Shown: positions 37,512 to 46,705 of the stretch, in pieces
Layout: every line of letters begins with the position of its first letter
How positions within the stretch are numbered: the first letter of the stretch is position 1
Assembly (NCBI RefSeq): GCF_001636405.1
Contig: NZ_KV440950.1
Location: forward strand, 1,759,712-1,823,711
Origin: Peribacillus frigoritolerans
GTDB lineage: Bacteria; Bacillota; Bacilli; Bacillales; DSM-1321
Length of the DNA: 64,000 bases
Direction of reading: 5' to 3'
The notes under the pieces: generated by a model
Database searches by the model: none
What the model saw: the letters and a program-made list of their open reading frames with translations, nothing else
What the model was told of the DNA's origin: nothing
Made by a program: the position numbers and the translations under genes

Positions 37512-39286
37512 CGACCTATCGTAAAAAGCTCTTATATACCCTCATCACATTGGTGATGGTCGTCCTGATGGCCGTGGGCTTTTTATTAGGGCACTTGTTC
37601 AAAAGTTATTATATTAAAACGTTCAATGAGCGTATACAGAACGAAACATTTTTCATTTCTACATATATTAAGGAGCATGGCGGGATTGAGTCCTTTTTGG
37701 AAAAAGGGAAGACGGCAAAACTGACACCCCTTTTAGATTCTAATTTAACCATTCTTTCCACGAGTGGGGAAATATTATACGATTCGACATCATCCAATGA
37801 AATACTTAAAAGCCATGCCAATGTCCTTCGCAAAATAACTTTGGAAAAAGGGCTTAAGAATGGGGAAGGGTATGAAGTGGTCGAAGGCGAATCGGACCTC
37901 CATTATTATTGGAAGACGGTTGAAAAGGACGGCGAGATCGAAGGCTTTGTCGTCCATAGCAATGAAATAGAGGCCATCCATCAAGTGAATAAACAAATGT
38001 GGCAAATATTGATCATTTGTTTAGGGGTTGCCTTGATCATCATCCTGATGCTTGCGAGTAAAATCACTTCATATTATACCCGTCCGATCGAAGAGGCGAC
38101 GATGGCAGCCATTGAACTGGCAAAAGGGAATTACGGAACCCGGACATTCGGGAGGCATTCCGATGAAACGGGAATGCTGACAACTTCCTTGAACATATTG
38201 GCGAGGAATCTTCAGGAAACAGAGATAGCGAGGGAAATGAATCAGGATCGTTTGGAAACTCTTGTTGAGAATATCGGTAGCGGGGTCTTGCTGATAGACA
38301 GTAAAGGGTATACGACCTTGATCAACCGGGAATTCAAGAAAAGCTTCCGTGTGAACGCCGCTACATTTTTGTTTCAGGAATATTATTCGGTCATTAAAGA
38401 CCAGGAAGTGATAGCCATCATCGAAGAGATCTTTCGAACGGAAAAAACGATAAAACGGCAGGTGAAGATACCGCTTGCCATAGAACGAAAGCATTTTGAG
38501 ATTTACGGCGCTCCAATAATCGGGAATCACGACGAATGGAAGGGGATCCTCCTCATTTTCCATGATATCACCGAATTGAAAAGGCTCGAGCAGATGCGGA
38601 AGGATTTCGTGGCCAATGTGTCCCATGAATTGAGAACTCCGATCACTTCCATAAAAGGCTTCTCTGAAACATTGTTAGATGGCGCCTTAAAAGACGAAAA
38701 GACCTTAAAGCACTTTTTATCGATTATCTTGAAAGAAAGTGACCGGCTGCAAGAACTCATTCAGGAGCTGCTGAATTTATCCAAAATGGAGCAACAGGAA
38801 TTCGTTTTAAACGCAGGGGTCGTGGATATTACGAAAGTGCTTGGCGAAATACAAGAGATGCTTATAGGCAAGCTGAAAGAAAAAGAAGTATCCCTTGAAA
38901 TTAAAACATCACCGGAACCAGTTTTCATTGAAGGGGAATCTGACAGGATCAAACAGGTTTTCATCAATTTGATTACGAACGCATTGACCTATACACCAAA
39001 TGGCGGCAGGGTCACCGTTGACATCATTGAAAATGAACAGACCGTCGATATTACAGTTCAAGACAACGGGATCGGCATCGAAGAAAAAGAACTGCCAAGG
39101 ATCTTTGAACGGTTCTACCGGATCGATAAGGCGAGGAGCCGCGATTCAGGAGGAACGGGCATTGGACTGGCAATCGTCAAGCATATAATAGAAGTCCATA
39201 AAGGTAAAATCAACGTGGAAAGCACACCTGGAACCGGGACGACTTTTACAGTCACTTTAAATAAAAGCTTAAAAGGGAAAATGTAG
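37508..39286 (+). CDS. phoR: Sensor histidine kinase PhoR
   Basis: 592 residues. TM1 (about 8-30), an extracytoplasmic domain (31-165), TM2 (about 166-186), HAMP (about 187-240), PAS (about 245-355), HisKA with phosphorylated His in VSHELRTPITS (about 375), and HATPase with N box NALTYTPNGG, G1 DNGIGI and G2 GGTGIGLAIV. Overlaps phoP by four bases. Typical length for Bacillus PhoR. Confidence 0.96.
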   Translation: MTTYRKKLLYTLITLVMVVLMAVGFLLGHLFKSYYIKTFNERIQNETFFISTYIKEHGGIESFLEKGKTAKLTPLLDSNLTILSTSGEILYDSTSSNEILKSHANVLRKITLEKGLKNGEGYEVVEGESDLHYYWKTVEKDGEIEGFVVHSNEIEAIHQVNKQMWQILIICLGVALIIILMLASKITSYYTRPIEEATMAAIELAKGNYGTRTFGRHSDETGMLTTSLNILARNLQETEIAREMNQDRLETLVENIGSGVLLIDSKGYTTLINREFKKSFRVNAATFLFQEYYSVIKDQEVIAIIEEIFRTEKTIKRQVKIPLAIERKHFEIYGAPIIGNHDEWKGILLIFHDITELKRLEQMRKDFVANVSHELRTPITSIKGFSETLLDGALKDEKTLKHFLSIILKESDRLQELIQELLNLSKMEQQEFVLNAGVVDITKVLGEIQEMLIGKLKEKEVSLEIKTSPEPVFIEGESDRIKQVFINLITNALTYTPNGGRVTVDIIENEQTVDITVQDNGIGIEEKELPRIFERFYRIDKARSRDSGGTGIGLAIVKHIIEVHKGKINVESTPGTGTTFTVTLNKSLKGKM

Positions 39287-39387
39287 CGGGCATTTTATTT
39301 ACATGTACTTTACAATTCCTTAAAACGGACTTCATAATGCAGGGGTACAATGGTTGTACAACCCCTCATCCAAGGAGTTAAACATTG

Positions 39388-39406
39388 ACAGAGACATAGT
39401 CTCTGT
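39388..39406. terminator. Hairpin after phoR (copy A)
   Basis: ACAGAGAC-ATA-GTCTCTGT, followed by TTGATTATTT. It recurs almost identically at 39532-39548. Possible phoR terminator. Confidence 0.5.
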
Positions 39407-39442
39407 TTGATTATTTAGAAGTTCAACCAAAATTTTAAAGCA

Positions 39443-39490
39443 AAGATGATTGGAACAGGCAGACAAAACTCCTGTAGGAATTGCGTCTAA
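39443..39490 (+). repeat. Decayed palindromic intergenic repeat, copy 4
   Basis: AAGATGATTGGAACAGGCAG, then AAACTCCTGTAGGAATTGCGTC, tracks the left half of the element at 486-530 (GTTGATTGGAACGTAAGG... GACTCCTGCTGGGAAAAGCGTGTC) with scattered changes. The right half is gone. It lies between the two near-identical hairpins at 39388 and 39532, in a 386-bp region with no gene. Confidence 0.6.
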
Positions 39491-39531
39491 GTTGCAACAA
39501 CATTCAAATCGTACAAACCTTAAACCTTAGG

Positions 39532-39548
39532 CAGAGACATGGTCTCTG
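39532..39548. terminator. Hairpin (copy B), terminator-like
   Basis: CAGAGAC-ATG-GTCTCTG followed by TCTTTTAATTTT, a better T-run than copy A. Confidence 0.6.
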
Positions 39549-39621
39549 TCTTTTAATTTTGGCTATATTCCCCGTATACCATTCATCTATCCTATTTTTC
39601 TGGGAAAATATTTGATTTTTA

Positions 39622-39647
39622 TGAAACTTTAGGCCCTTTCTTGCGTA
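39622..39647 (+). promoter_or_regulatory. SigW-type promoter of hflKC
   Basis: TGAAAC (39622-39627), exactly 16 bp, CGTA (39644-39647): an exact match to the ECF sigma-W consensus TGAAAC-N16-CGTA, ending about 25 bp before hflK. Confidence 0.75.
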
Positions 39648-39672
39648 AATAAGATATAACTGCAAAGAAGGG

Positions 39673-40716
39673 GTGATACATATCGTTAGCTTAAAAAGGA
39701 TATATACAATTACAGGACTTGTCTTTCTTATTTTAATTTTGGGTGTAGTTGCGATATCGACCTGGTACACGGTTGATGAATCCGATCAAGCTGTCATAAT
39801 GACGTTTGGTAAAGTGGAGGAGACGATAACGGAACCAGGACTTCACTTTAAACTGCCTTGGCCAGTTCAATCGGTCGAGAAATTATCCAAAGAAACATTC
39901 AGTCTTAAATTTGGATATAAGGAAGAGGATGGAGAGGTGACGGATTACCCGAGTGAGACCAAAATGATTACGGGTGATGAAAATATTGTGCTGGCCGACC
40001 TAGTCGTTCAGTGGAAAATCACCGACCCTCCAAAATATCTATACAATGCAGAAGATCCAGAAAAAATATTATACGATACGACTTCAGCTGCATTACGGAG
40101 CATAATCGGCAGCACGAAAATCGATGATGCCCTTACATCTGGTAAAGCGCAAATCGAAGCGGATGTACGCGATTTATTGTCACAGCTAATGGAGAAGTAT
40201 GATGTCGGGATTTCCATATCTGCGGTTAAACTCCAGGACGTGGAGTTACCGAATGAAGAAGTGCGGAAAGCATTTACCAATGTAACGGATGCCCGTGAAA
40301 CGGCAAATACGAAAATCAACGAAGCGGATAAATATGAAAATAAGCGTATGAATGAAGCGGAAGGGGAAAAAGATGCCATCATTTCACAGGCCAATGGGGA
40401 TAAAGCTGCGCGTACGGAAGCTGCCCGCGGGGATGTAGCGGTCTTTGAAAAATTACTCAGTGAGTATAAAGGCAATAAGGGGATTACGAAGGACCGTCTA
40501 ATTATTGAGACCCTTGAGGAAGTATTGCCGAATGCTGAGATTTATATTATGAATGATGATGGAAACACAATGAAGTACTTGCCGCTTCGCTCGCTTGAAA
40601 AGGAGGAAACGAAAAAAACTCCTGCCTCTGATGAAGCCGCCATACCTGAAGAAGAAACGAAAAAAGGGAATGCATCGGAAGAAAAAGCGACAGGGGAAGG
40701 GGGCACTAAACAATGA
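39673..40716 (+). CDS. hflK: FtsH-associated SPFH protein HflK
   Basis: 347-residue bitopic SPFH/prohibitin-family protein that with HflC surrounds and modulates the FtsH membrane protease. One N-terminal TM (about 12-32), SPFH domain (about 38-240; YTVDESDQAVIMTFGKVEET), a coiled coil with an Ala/Glu-rich ERTEAARGDV-type helix, and an acidic Lys/Glu/Thr-rich tail (300-347). The GTG at 39673 lies inside the SD-like GAAGGGGTGAT; a start at ATC 39682 (IVSLKR) would be better spaced. Inserted between phoR and polA, which are adjacent in B. subtilis. Confidence 0.9.
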   Translation: MIHIVSLKRIYTITGLVFLILILGVVAISTWYTVDESDQAVIMTFGKVEETITEPGLHFKLPWPVQSVEKLSKETFSLKFGYKEEDGEVTDYPSETKMITGDENIVLADLVVQWKITDPPKYLYNAEDPEKILYDTTSAALRSIIGSTKIDDALTSGKAQIEADVRDLLSQLMEKYDVGISISAVKLQDVELPNEEVRKAFTNVTDARETANTKINEADKYENKRMNEAEGEKDAIISQANGDKAARTEAARGDVAVFEKLLSEYKGNKGITKDRLIIETLEEVLPNAEIYIMNDDGNTMKYLPLRSLEKEETKKTPASDEAAIPEEETKKGNASEEKATGEGGTKQ

Positions 40717-41645
40717 GTGGAAAAATAATAGATTTCTCTGAGTTGAAAAAAGGGGATTTTCATTGGAGGGGCTATGTGAGAATCGGCATTTTCCTGATTA
40801 TTTTCATCGCGCTGCTGCTAATCATCTTCACCAATGTCTATATCGTCAAAGAGGGCGAATACAAGGTCGTCCGCCAATTCGGTGAGGTGGTAAGGATCGA
40901 TAAGACTCCGGGATTGAAGGCGAAGGTGCCATTCATTCAGAGTATCATGACCTTACCGAAGTATCAGATGACTTCCGATGTTTCCGAAGCGGAAATCAAT
41001 ACGAAAGATAAAAAGCGGATGCTGATCGATAACTATGCAGTTTGGAGAATAGAAGATCCGAAGAAATTGATTACAAATGCAAGGACACTTGAGAATGCCG
41101 AAACGAAAATGGAAGAGTTCATCTATTCGGCAGTTCGTTCAGAGCTGGGCCAGCTGAATTATGATGAGATCATCAATGATGAGAAGTCATCCAGGGGAAG
41201 TTTAAACGACCGCATAACCGAAAAAGTCAACGATTTGCTGCAAAAGGACAGTTATGGAATCAGCTTGACGGATGTCCGGATCAAGCGGACTGACCTGCCT
41301 TCCGAAAACGAAGCATCCGTCTTCAAGAGGATGATTTCCGAGCGGGAATCGAAAGCGCAAGAATACCTGTCCAAAGGTGATGCGAAGAAAAACCGTATCA
41401 TTGCGGATACCGATCGGAAAGTGAAGGAACTGCTTTCTACTGCGGAGGCTGATGCAGAAGTGATCAGGGCAGAAGGGGAAGGGGAAGCAGCGAAAATCTA
41501 TAATAAATCGTTTTCCAAAGACCCCGAATTCTATAAACTATACCGGACTCTTGAATCCTACAAGAAAACGATTGGAGATCAAACGGTCATCGTTCTGCCT
41601 TCTGATTCCCCTTATGCCAGCTTGTTAATGGGAAATACTAAATAA
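40713..41645 (+). CDS. hflC: FtsH-associated SPFH protein HflC
   Basis: 310 residues, partner of HflK. N-terminal TM (about 22-44), SPFH domain with YIVKEGEYKVVRQFGEVVRI, then coiled-coil helices containing the HflC-typical AEADAEVIRAEGEGEAAKIYN. The start overlaps the hflK stop (ATGA), so the pair is translationally coupled. Followed by a long hairpin terminator. Confidence 0.92.
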   Translation: MSGKIIDFSELKKGDFHWRGYVRIGIFLIIFIALLLIIFTNVYIVKEGEYKVVRQFGEVVRIDKTPGLKAKVPFIQSIMTLPKYQMTSDVSEAEINTKDKKRMLIDNYAVWRIEDPKKLITNARTLENAETKMEEFIYSAVRSELGQLNYDEIINDEKSSRGSLNDRITEKVNDLLQKDSYGISLTDVRIKRTDLPSENEASVFKRMISERESKAQEYLSKGDAKKNRIIADTDRKVKELLSTAEADAEVIRAEGEGEAAKIYNKSFSKDPEFYKLYRTLESYKKTIGDQTVIVLPSDSPYASLLMGNTK

Positions 41646-41652
41646 CCTTGAT

Positions 41653-41715
41653 GCCGTCATTTTTCTTTCCGCTTCTACTCATGGTAGAATAGAGAAGGAA
41701 AATGAACGGCTTTTT
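41653..41715 (+). terminator. Terminator after hflC
   Basis: GCCGT...ACGGC base with ATTTTC/GAAAAT and an inner TTCTAC-TCAT-GTAGAA hairpin, then TTTTT. Confidence 0.65.
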
Positions 41716-41772
41716 GCGTTTTTATATAGAAGCTATAACTACATAAACCTGTATGACTGGAGGAAGACGGAT

Positions 41773-44397
41773 TTGGATAAAAAGCTAGTGCTCATAGATG
41801 GAAACAGCATTGCATACCGTGCGTTTTTTGCGCTTCCACTCTTGAATAATGATAAGGGGGTCCATACGAATTCCGTGTACGGATTCACCATGATGCTCAA
41901 CCGCATTCTTGAAGAAGAAAAGCCAACGCACATACTTGTGGCATTCGATGCGGGTAAAACGACATTCAGGCATGCATCATTTAAAGAATATAAGGGGGGG
42001 CGCCAAAAAACGCCGCCCGAATTATCCGAGCAATTCCCTTTCATTCGGGAGCTGCTTGATTGTTTTCAAATAAAAAGGTATGAACTGGAGAACTACGAAG
42101 CCGATGATATTATCGGTACGCTGTCTTTACAAGCGGAAAAAGATGGTTTTGAAGTGAAGGTCATTTCCGGTGATAAGGATTTAACGCAATTATCCTCCCC
42201 TAGTACGACAGTGTCCATCACGAAAAAGGGGATTACTGAAATTGAGGAATACACTCCAAAGCATATACATGAAAAATACGGTCTATCCCCTTTGCAAATC
42301 ATTGATTTAAAAGGGCTGATGGGAGATGCTTCCGACAATATCCCCGGTATTCCGGGTGTTGGTGAAAAGACTGCACTTAAATTATTGCATCAATTTGAAA
42401 CGGTTGAAAACCTTCTGCAGTCGATTGATGAGGTAAGCGGACAAAAATTGAAAGAGAAAATTGAAGAACATAAAGACCTGGCCTTATTAAGCAAAGAGCT
42501 GGCTACGATAACGAGGGAAGCGCCGCTTGAAGTTTCCGTTAACGAGACCGAGTACACTGGCATGGATCAGGATCGAGTCATCTCATTCTATAAGGAGCTT
42601 GGTTTTTCGACTTTACTCGATAAATTGGATGTAACGGAAAGCGCACCGCTTGAACAGGAGAAGATAGAGGTGCACACTGCTGAAATGACAGAAGGAATGT
42701 TTGCAGATGAAAGTGCCTTGTATGTTGAAATTTTAGAAGATAATTATCATCGATCCGACATAATAGGGATCGCCATCAGTAATGAACAAGGTCATTTTTA
42801 CTTCCATGGAGAGGATGCTCTGAGTTCCGATGCATTTAAATCCTGGGCGGAGGATGAAACAAAAAAGAAAACGGTTTTCGATGCGAAGCGTACGGTCGTG
42901 GCACTGCGTCATCGGGGAGTCGAAATAAAAGGCATCGATTTTGATGTGTTTTTGGCATCCTATATCCTTGATCCGGCAGAGTCAGTGGACGAAGTCGCAG
43001 AAATCACTAAAACCCAAGGTACTATCCGGCTTGAAACAGATGATGTTTTTTATGGAAAAGGTGCAAAACGCAAAATACCTGAGGAAGCGGAATTGAGGGA
43101 GCATATCGCCAGAAAATCGAAGGCGATCTTTTCTCTGAAAGAACCGATGATAGATAAGCTGCAAGAGTTCGAGCAGTATCACCTATTTACGGAACTGGAG
43201 CTGCCATTGTCGATCATCCTGGCAAATATGGAATGGCAGGGAATCAAGGTGGACATAGGCCGACTGAAAAACATGGGACAGGAATTAGCCATTCGCTTAA
43301 GAAATATCGAAGCGCGAATTTTCGAATTGGCTGGAGAGGCGTTCAATATCAATTCACCTAAACAGCTTGGGGCCATCCTGTTTGAAAAGTTGGAGCTTCC
43401 GGTCATGAAGAAAACCAAAACAGGTTATTCGACTTCAGCCGATGTATTGGAAAAACTGGAGAGCAAGCATGATATCGTTAAGGAAATACTGCTGTATCGC
43501 CAGCTTGGTAAGCTGCAATCCACTTACATTGAAGGATTGCTTAAAGTGGTCAATGGCAAAACGGACAAGGTGCACACCCGGTTCAACCAAGCATTGACCC
43601 AGACCGGCCGGTTGAGCTCTACAGATCCCAATCTCCAGAATATCCCGATCAGACTGGAAGAAGGAAGGAAAATCAGGCAGGCCTTCATTCCTTCCGAAAA
43701 GGATTGGATCATTTTTGCTGCCGACTACTCCCAAATCGAATTACGTGTCCTGGCGCATATCGCCAATGACAGCGGATTGGTGGAAGCATTCCAGGCCGGG
43801 ATGGACATCCATACAAGGACAGCCATGGACGTATTCCATGTATCGGCAGATCAAGTCACCTCGAACATGAGGCGCCATGCAAAAGCGGTCAACTTCGGAA
43901 TCGTTTATGGTATAAGTGATTACGGACTATCGCAAAGTCTTGGAATCACGAGAAAAGAAGCTGGAGAGTTCATCGAGAAGTATTTACGAAGCTTTCCAGG
44001 TGTTCAGGAATATATGGAAGAAAGCATACATGAGGCCCGTCAAAAAGGATATAGCACGACTCTGATGCAAAGAAGGCGATATATACCTGAGATAACAAGC
44101 AGGAATTTCAACATCAGGAGTTTTGCCGAACGGACAGCGATGAACACGCCGATTCAAGGCAGTGCCGCTGATATCATCAAGCTTGCCATGATCAACATGA
44201 ATAAACGCCTGAAAAGGGAAGGGCTCAAAACGAGAATGCTTCTACAGGTTCATGATGAATTGATTTTTGAAACCCCTCCTGAGGAACTCGAAATCCTTAA
44301 AGTGATCGTTCCGGAGGAAATGGAAAATGCCATTGAATTGAACGTGCCCCTTAAAGTGGATTATGCTTTCGGGCCAACATGGTTTGATGCCAAATAA
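41773..44397 (+). CDS. polA: DNA polymerase I
   Basis: 874 residues from TTG 41773 (SD GGAGGA). An N-terminal 5'-3' exonuclease (1-290; FxxDAGKTTFRH, GDKDLTQL, GLMGDASDNIPGIPGVG), then a 3'-5' exonuclease-like domain (about 300-465) that lacks the catalytic DxE (reads YVEILEDNYH), so it is probably non-proofreading, as in other Bacillus PolI. Then the polymerase with motif A DYSQIELRVLAH (about 651), motif B RRHAKAVNFGIVYG and motif C QVHDELIFE (about 826). Heads the polA-mutM-ytaF-coaE cluster. Confidence 0.97.
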   Translation: MDKKLVLIDGNSIAYRAFFALPLLNNDKGVHTNSVYGFTMMLNRILEEEKPTHILVAFDAGKTTFRHASFKEYKGGRQKTPPELSEQFPFIRELLDCFQIKRYELENYEADDIIGTLSLQAEKDGFEVKVISGDKDLTQLSSPSTTVSITKKGITEIEEYTPKHIHEKYGLSPLQIIDLKGLMGDASDNIPGIPGVGEKTALKLLHQFETVENLLQSIDEVSGQKLKEKIEEHKDLALLSKELATITREAPLEVSVNETEYTGMDQDRVISFYKELGFSTLLDKLDVTESAPLEQEKIEVHTAEMTEGMFADESALYVEILEDNYHRSDIIGIAISNEQGHFYFHGEDALSSDAFKSWAEDETKKKTVFDAKRTVVALRHRGVEIKGIDFDVFLASYILDPAESVDEVAEITKTQGTIRLETDDVFYGKGAKRKIPEEAELREHIARKSKAIFSLKEPMIDKLQEFEQYHLFTELELPLSIILANMEWQGIKVDIGRLKNMGQELAIRLRNIEARIFELAGEAFNINSPKQLGAILFEKLELPVMKKTKTGYSTSADVLEKLESKHDIVKEILLYRQLGKLQSTYIEGLLKVVNGKTDKVHTRFNQALTQTGRLSSTDPNLQNIPIRLEEGRKIRQAFIPSEKDWIIFAADYSQIELRVLAHIANDSGLVEAFQAGMDIHTRTAMDVFHVSADQVTSNMRRHAKAVNFGIVYGISDYGLSQSLGITRKEAGEFIEKYLRSFPGVQEYMEESIHEARQKGYSTTLMQRRRYIPEITSRNFNIRSFAERTAMNTPIQGSAADIIKLAMINMNKRLKREGLKTRMLLQVHDELIFETPPEELEILKVIVPEEMENAIELNVPLKVDYAFGPTWFDAK

Positions 44398-44416
44398 TAA
44401 AAGATAGGTGATTGCA

Positions 44417-45247
44417 ATGCCAGAACTTCCAGAAGTGGAAACAGTCAGAAGAACGTTAGAGCAGCTCGTACTCGGAAAAGAGATCAAGGAAGTGTCCGTT
44501 TTCTGGCCAAAGATCATTAAAGCGCCTGAGCCTGTCGAACAGTTTCAGGATGCCTTAAGGGGGCAGACGATTTCTGCAATAGGCCGTCGGGGCAAGTTCC
44601 TCATTTTCACCTTGGATGATTATTCGATGGTTTCGCATTTAAGAATGGAAGGGAAATACGGCGTTCATCCAAAAGAAGAGCCGTATGATAAGCATACCCA
44701 TGTGATCTTCACTTTCACGGATGGCAGTGAACTTCGGTACAGGGATGTCCGGAAATTCGGAACGATGCATCTATTTGCCAAAGGGGAAGAATTTGAACAG
44801 TTGCCCCTGTTGCACTTAGGGCCTGAACCGTTATCCGAAGATTTTACTGTCGAGGGGCTTCGTGCGAAGTTGGCAAGAACCAACAGGAAAATCAAGCCCG
44901 TTCTCCTTGACCAAACCGTTGTCGTCGGGATTGGGAATATATATGTGGACGAGTCGTTATTCCGTTCCGGTATCCATCCGGAGAGAATGGCATCTTCACT
45001 CTCGTTGCAGGAAATCGAAACGTTGCATGCTGAAATCATTGCGACGTTAGGTGAAGCTGTGGAAAAAGGCGGAAGCACGATTCGTTCATACATTAATTCC
45101 CAAGGGCAAATCGGCATGTTTCAGTTGGAACTGAATGTTTATGGACGAAAAGGCGAGAACTGCAAAACATGCGGCACACCACTTGAAAAACTGGTTGTTG
45201 CAGGACGCGGCACACATATTTGCCCGTCATGCCAGCCGCTAAAATAG
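44417..45247 (+). CDS. mutM: Formamidopyrimidine-DNA glycosylase
   Basis: Base-excision enzyme removing 8-oxoG and Fapy lesions. 276 residues. The start must be ATG 44417 because Pro2 (MPELPEVE) is the Schiff-base nucleophile. An ATT/GTG-type start three codons upstream would bury it. Glu3, Lys near 57-60 (GRRGKFL), the NIYVDESLF helix and the C-terminal zinc finger CKTCG...CPSCQ are all present. 19 bp after polA; probably the same transcript. Confidence 0.96.
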   Translation: MPELPEVETVRRTLEQLVLGKEIKEVSVFWPKIIKAPEPVEQFQDALRGQTISAIGRRGKFLIFTLDDYSMVSHLRMEGKYGVHPKEEPYDKHTHVIFTFTDGSELRYRDVRKFGTMHLFAKGEEFEQLPLLHLGPEPLSEDFTVEGLRAKLARTNRKIKPVLLDQTVVVGIGNIYVDESLFRSGIHPERMASSLSLQEIETLHAEIIATLGEAVEKGGSTIRSYINSQGQIGMFQLELNVYGRKGENCKTCGTPLEKLVVAGRGTHICPSCQPLK

Positions 45248-45326
45248 GTCATGTTTTTTCAAACACATCGGATGGGCTCCTTCCATATACTAGGGTAGCA
45301 ACGAGTAGGGAAGGAGTAATATTCCG

Positions 45327-45959
45327 ATGTGGCTACAAATTATTTTTCTCGCTTTTGCAGTTAGTATTGACGGATTTGGCGTCGGTTTGACATTCGGTAT
45401 GCGGAAGATGAAAATCCCCTTAAGGTCAATAGCGGTCATCTCATTTTGTTCTGCATTGAGTTTAGGTATAGCGATGGTCATCGGACAATTCATCAGTCAG
45501 CTCATATCTATCGGGGCTGCTGAAAAAACAGGCGGCATCATCCTCATTTTTCTTGGTGCCTGGATGGTATACCAGTATTTTAAGCCTGAAAAGGATTTGA
45601 AAGATGATAGATATCATGAAAAGATCATCTTTAATTTTGAAATTAAATCACTTGGGGTAGTCATTAATATTTTACAAAAACCATTGAATGCCGATTTTGA
45701 TAAATCAGGTACGATAACAGGTGTTGAAGCGCTTGTTCTGGGGTTTGCACTTTCGCTGGATGCGTTCGGGGCCGGAGTTGGAGCGGCTATGATCGGGATT
45801 TCACCGATCATCCTCGCGGGGTGCATCGCTGTTATGAGTTCGATTTTCATTTGGAGCGGAATTCAAAGCGGAAAATTGCTTTCAAATAATAAAGTTGTCC
45901 AGCATTTGACCTTTCTCCCAGGTGTATTATTGATCATAATCGGTTTATTCAAGTTATGA
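45327..45959 (+). CDS. ytaF: Sporulation membrane protein YtaF
   Basis: 210 residues, six hydrophobic helices in two repeats. Related to the MntP-type cation exporter family: the DGFGVGLTFG and DAFGAGVGAA motifs (near residues 11 and 148) carry the membrane aspartates of that fold. In B. subtilis ytaF is expressed during sporulation; the substrate is unknown. SD GGAAGGAG. Confidence 0.88.
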   Translation: MWLQIIFLAFAVSIDGFGVGLTFGMRKMKIPLRSIAVISFCSALSLGIAMVIGQFISQLISIGAAEKTGGIILIFLGAWMVYQYFKPEKDLKDDRYHEKIIFNFEIKSLGVVINILQKPLNADFDKSGTITGVEALVLGFALSLDAFGAGVGAAMIGISPIILAGCIAVMSSIFIWSGIQSGKLLSNNKVVQHLTFLPGVLLIIIGLFKL

Positions 45960-45981
45960 TAAGGTTAAAAGGGGGGAGCTT

Positions 45982-46581
45982 ATGGGACAAATCATCGGAA
46001 TCACCGGAGGCATTGCCAGTGGGAAAAGCACCGTCAGCCTCTATTTACAGGAACTCGGATTCACGATTGTCGATGCAGATCTGGCTTCCCGTGCTGTCGT
46101 TGAGCCAGGTGAAGAAGCCTATCACCAAGTTGTGGAGGCATTTGGAGAAGAAATCTTATTGACGGATGGGAATATAGATCGCGTAAAGCTTGGGTCGATC
46201 ATATTTAATGATCAAGAAAAGAGATTGCTGTTGAATGGCATCGTGCATCCTGCCGTCAGGAATTGGATGCGGGTGAAAACGGAAGCGGCACTATCATCAG
46301 GAGAAGAAACGGTGTTCATGGATATTCCGCTCCTATTCGAAAGCAAGCTGACATTCATGGTGGATAAGACCCTTTTGATCTATGTGGATGAGCAAGTACA
46401 ATTGAAGCGATTAATGAATAGGAATGGTCTTTCGGAGACGGAGGCACTTGCCAGGATCAATTCGCAAATGCCCTTGGCCGATAAAAAGGCCTTAGCGGAT
46501 GCCGTCATCGATAATAATGGTGACATTAATGAAACGAAGCGGCAAGTGAAGGCCATACTTAGCGAATGGTATGTCATATAA
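45982..46581 (+). CDS. coaE: Dephospho-CoA kinase
   Basis: Last step of CoA synthesis, phosphorylating the 3'-OH of dephospho-CoA. 199 residues, P-loop GGIASGKST (residues 9-17), lid and CoA domain with DIPLLFE and RLMNRNGLSETEALARINSQM. SD AAGGGGGGAG. Last gene of the polA-mutM-ytaF-coaE run, with a strong terminator. Confidence 0.95.
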   Translation: MGQIIGITGGIASGKSTVSLYLQELGFTIVDADLASRAVVEPGEEAYHQVVEAFGEEILLTDGNIDRVKLGSIIFNDQEKRLLLNGIVHPAVRNWMRVKTEAALSSGEETVFMDIPLLFESKLTFMVDKTLLIYVDEQVQLKRLMNRNGLSETEALARINSQMPLADKKALADAVIDNNGDINETKRQVKAILSEWYVI

Positions 46582-46588
46582 TCATGAT

Positions 46589-46620
46589 AAAAAGAAGAAA
46601 CCGCCCGGTTTCTTCTTTTT
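46589..46620 (+). terminator. Terminator after coaE
   Basis: AAAAAGAAGAAACCG and CGGTTTCTTCTTTTT, perfect 15-bp arms. Confidence 0.92.
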
Positions 46621-46673
46621 ATGTTGAAAAAATAAGAACAATCCGCATTTTTATTAGCACAATTCCTCTGAAT

Positions 46674-46684
46674 TATGTTATACT
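46674..46684 (+). promoter_or_regulatory. CcpN operator 1 (gapB)
   Basis: TATGTTATACT fits the CcpN recognition sequence TRTGHYATAYW at all 11 positions and contains the likely gapB -10 TATACT (46679-46684). Confidence 0.65.
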
Positions 46685-46705
46685 AATTACATGTGAAAGG
46701 TAATA

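Noticed and set aside
39443-39550. CRISPR-like or integron attC-like structure from paired hairpins
   Set aside because: Only two short palindromes, spacing irregular, and no cas or integrase genes in the window.
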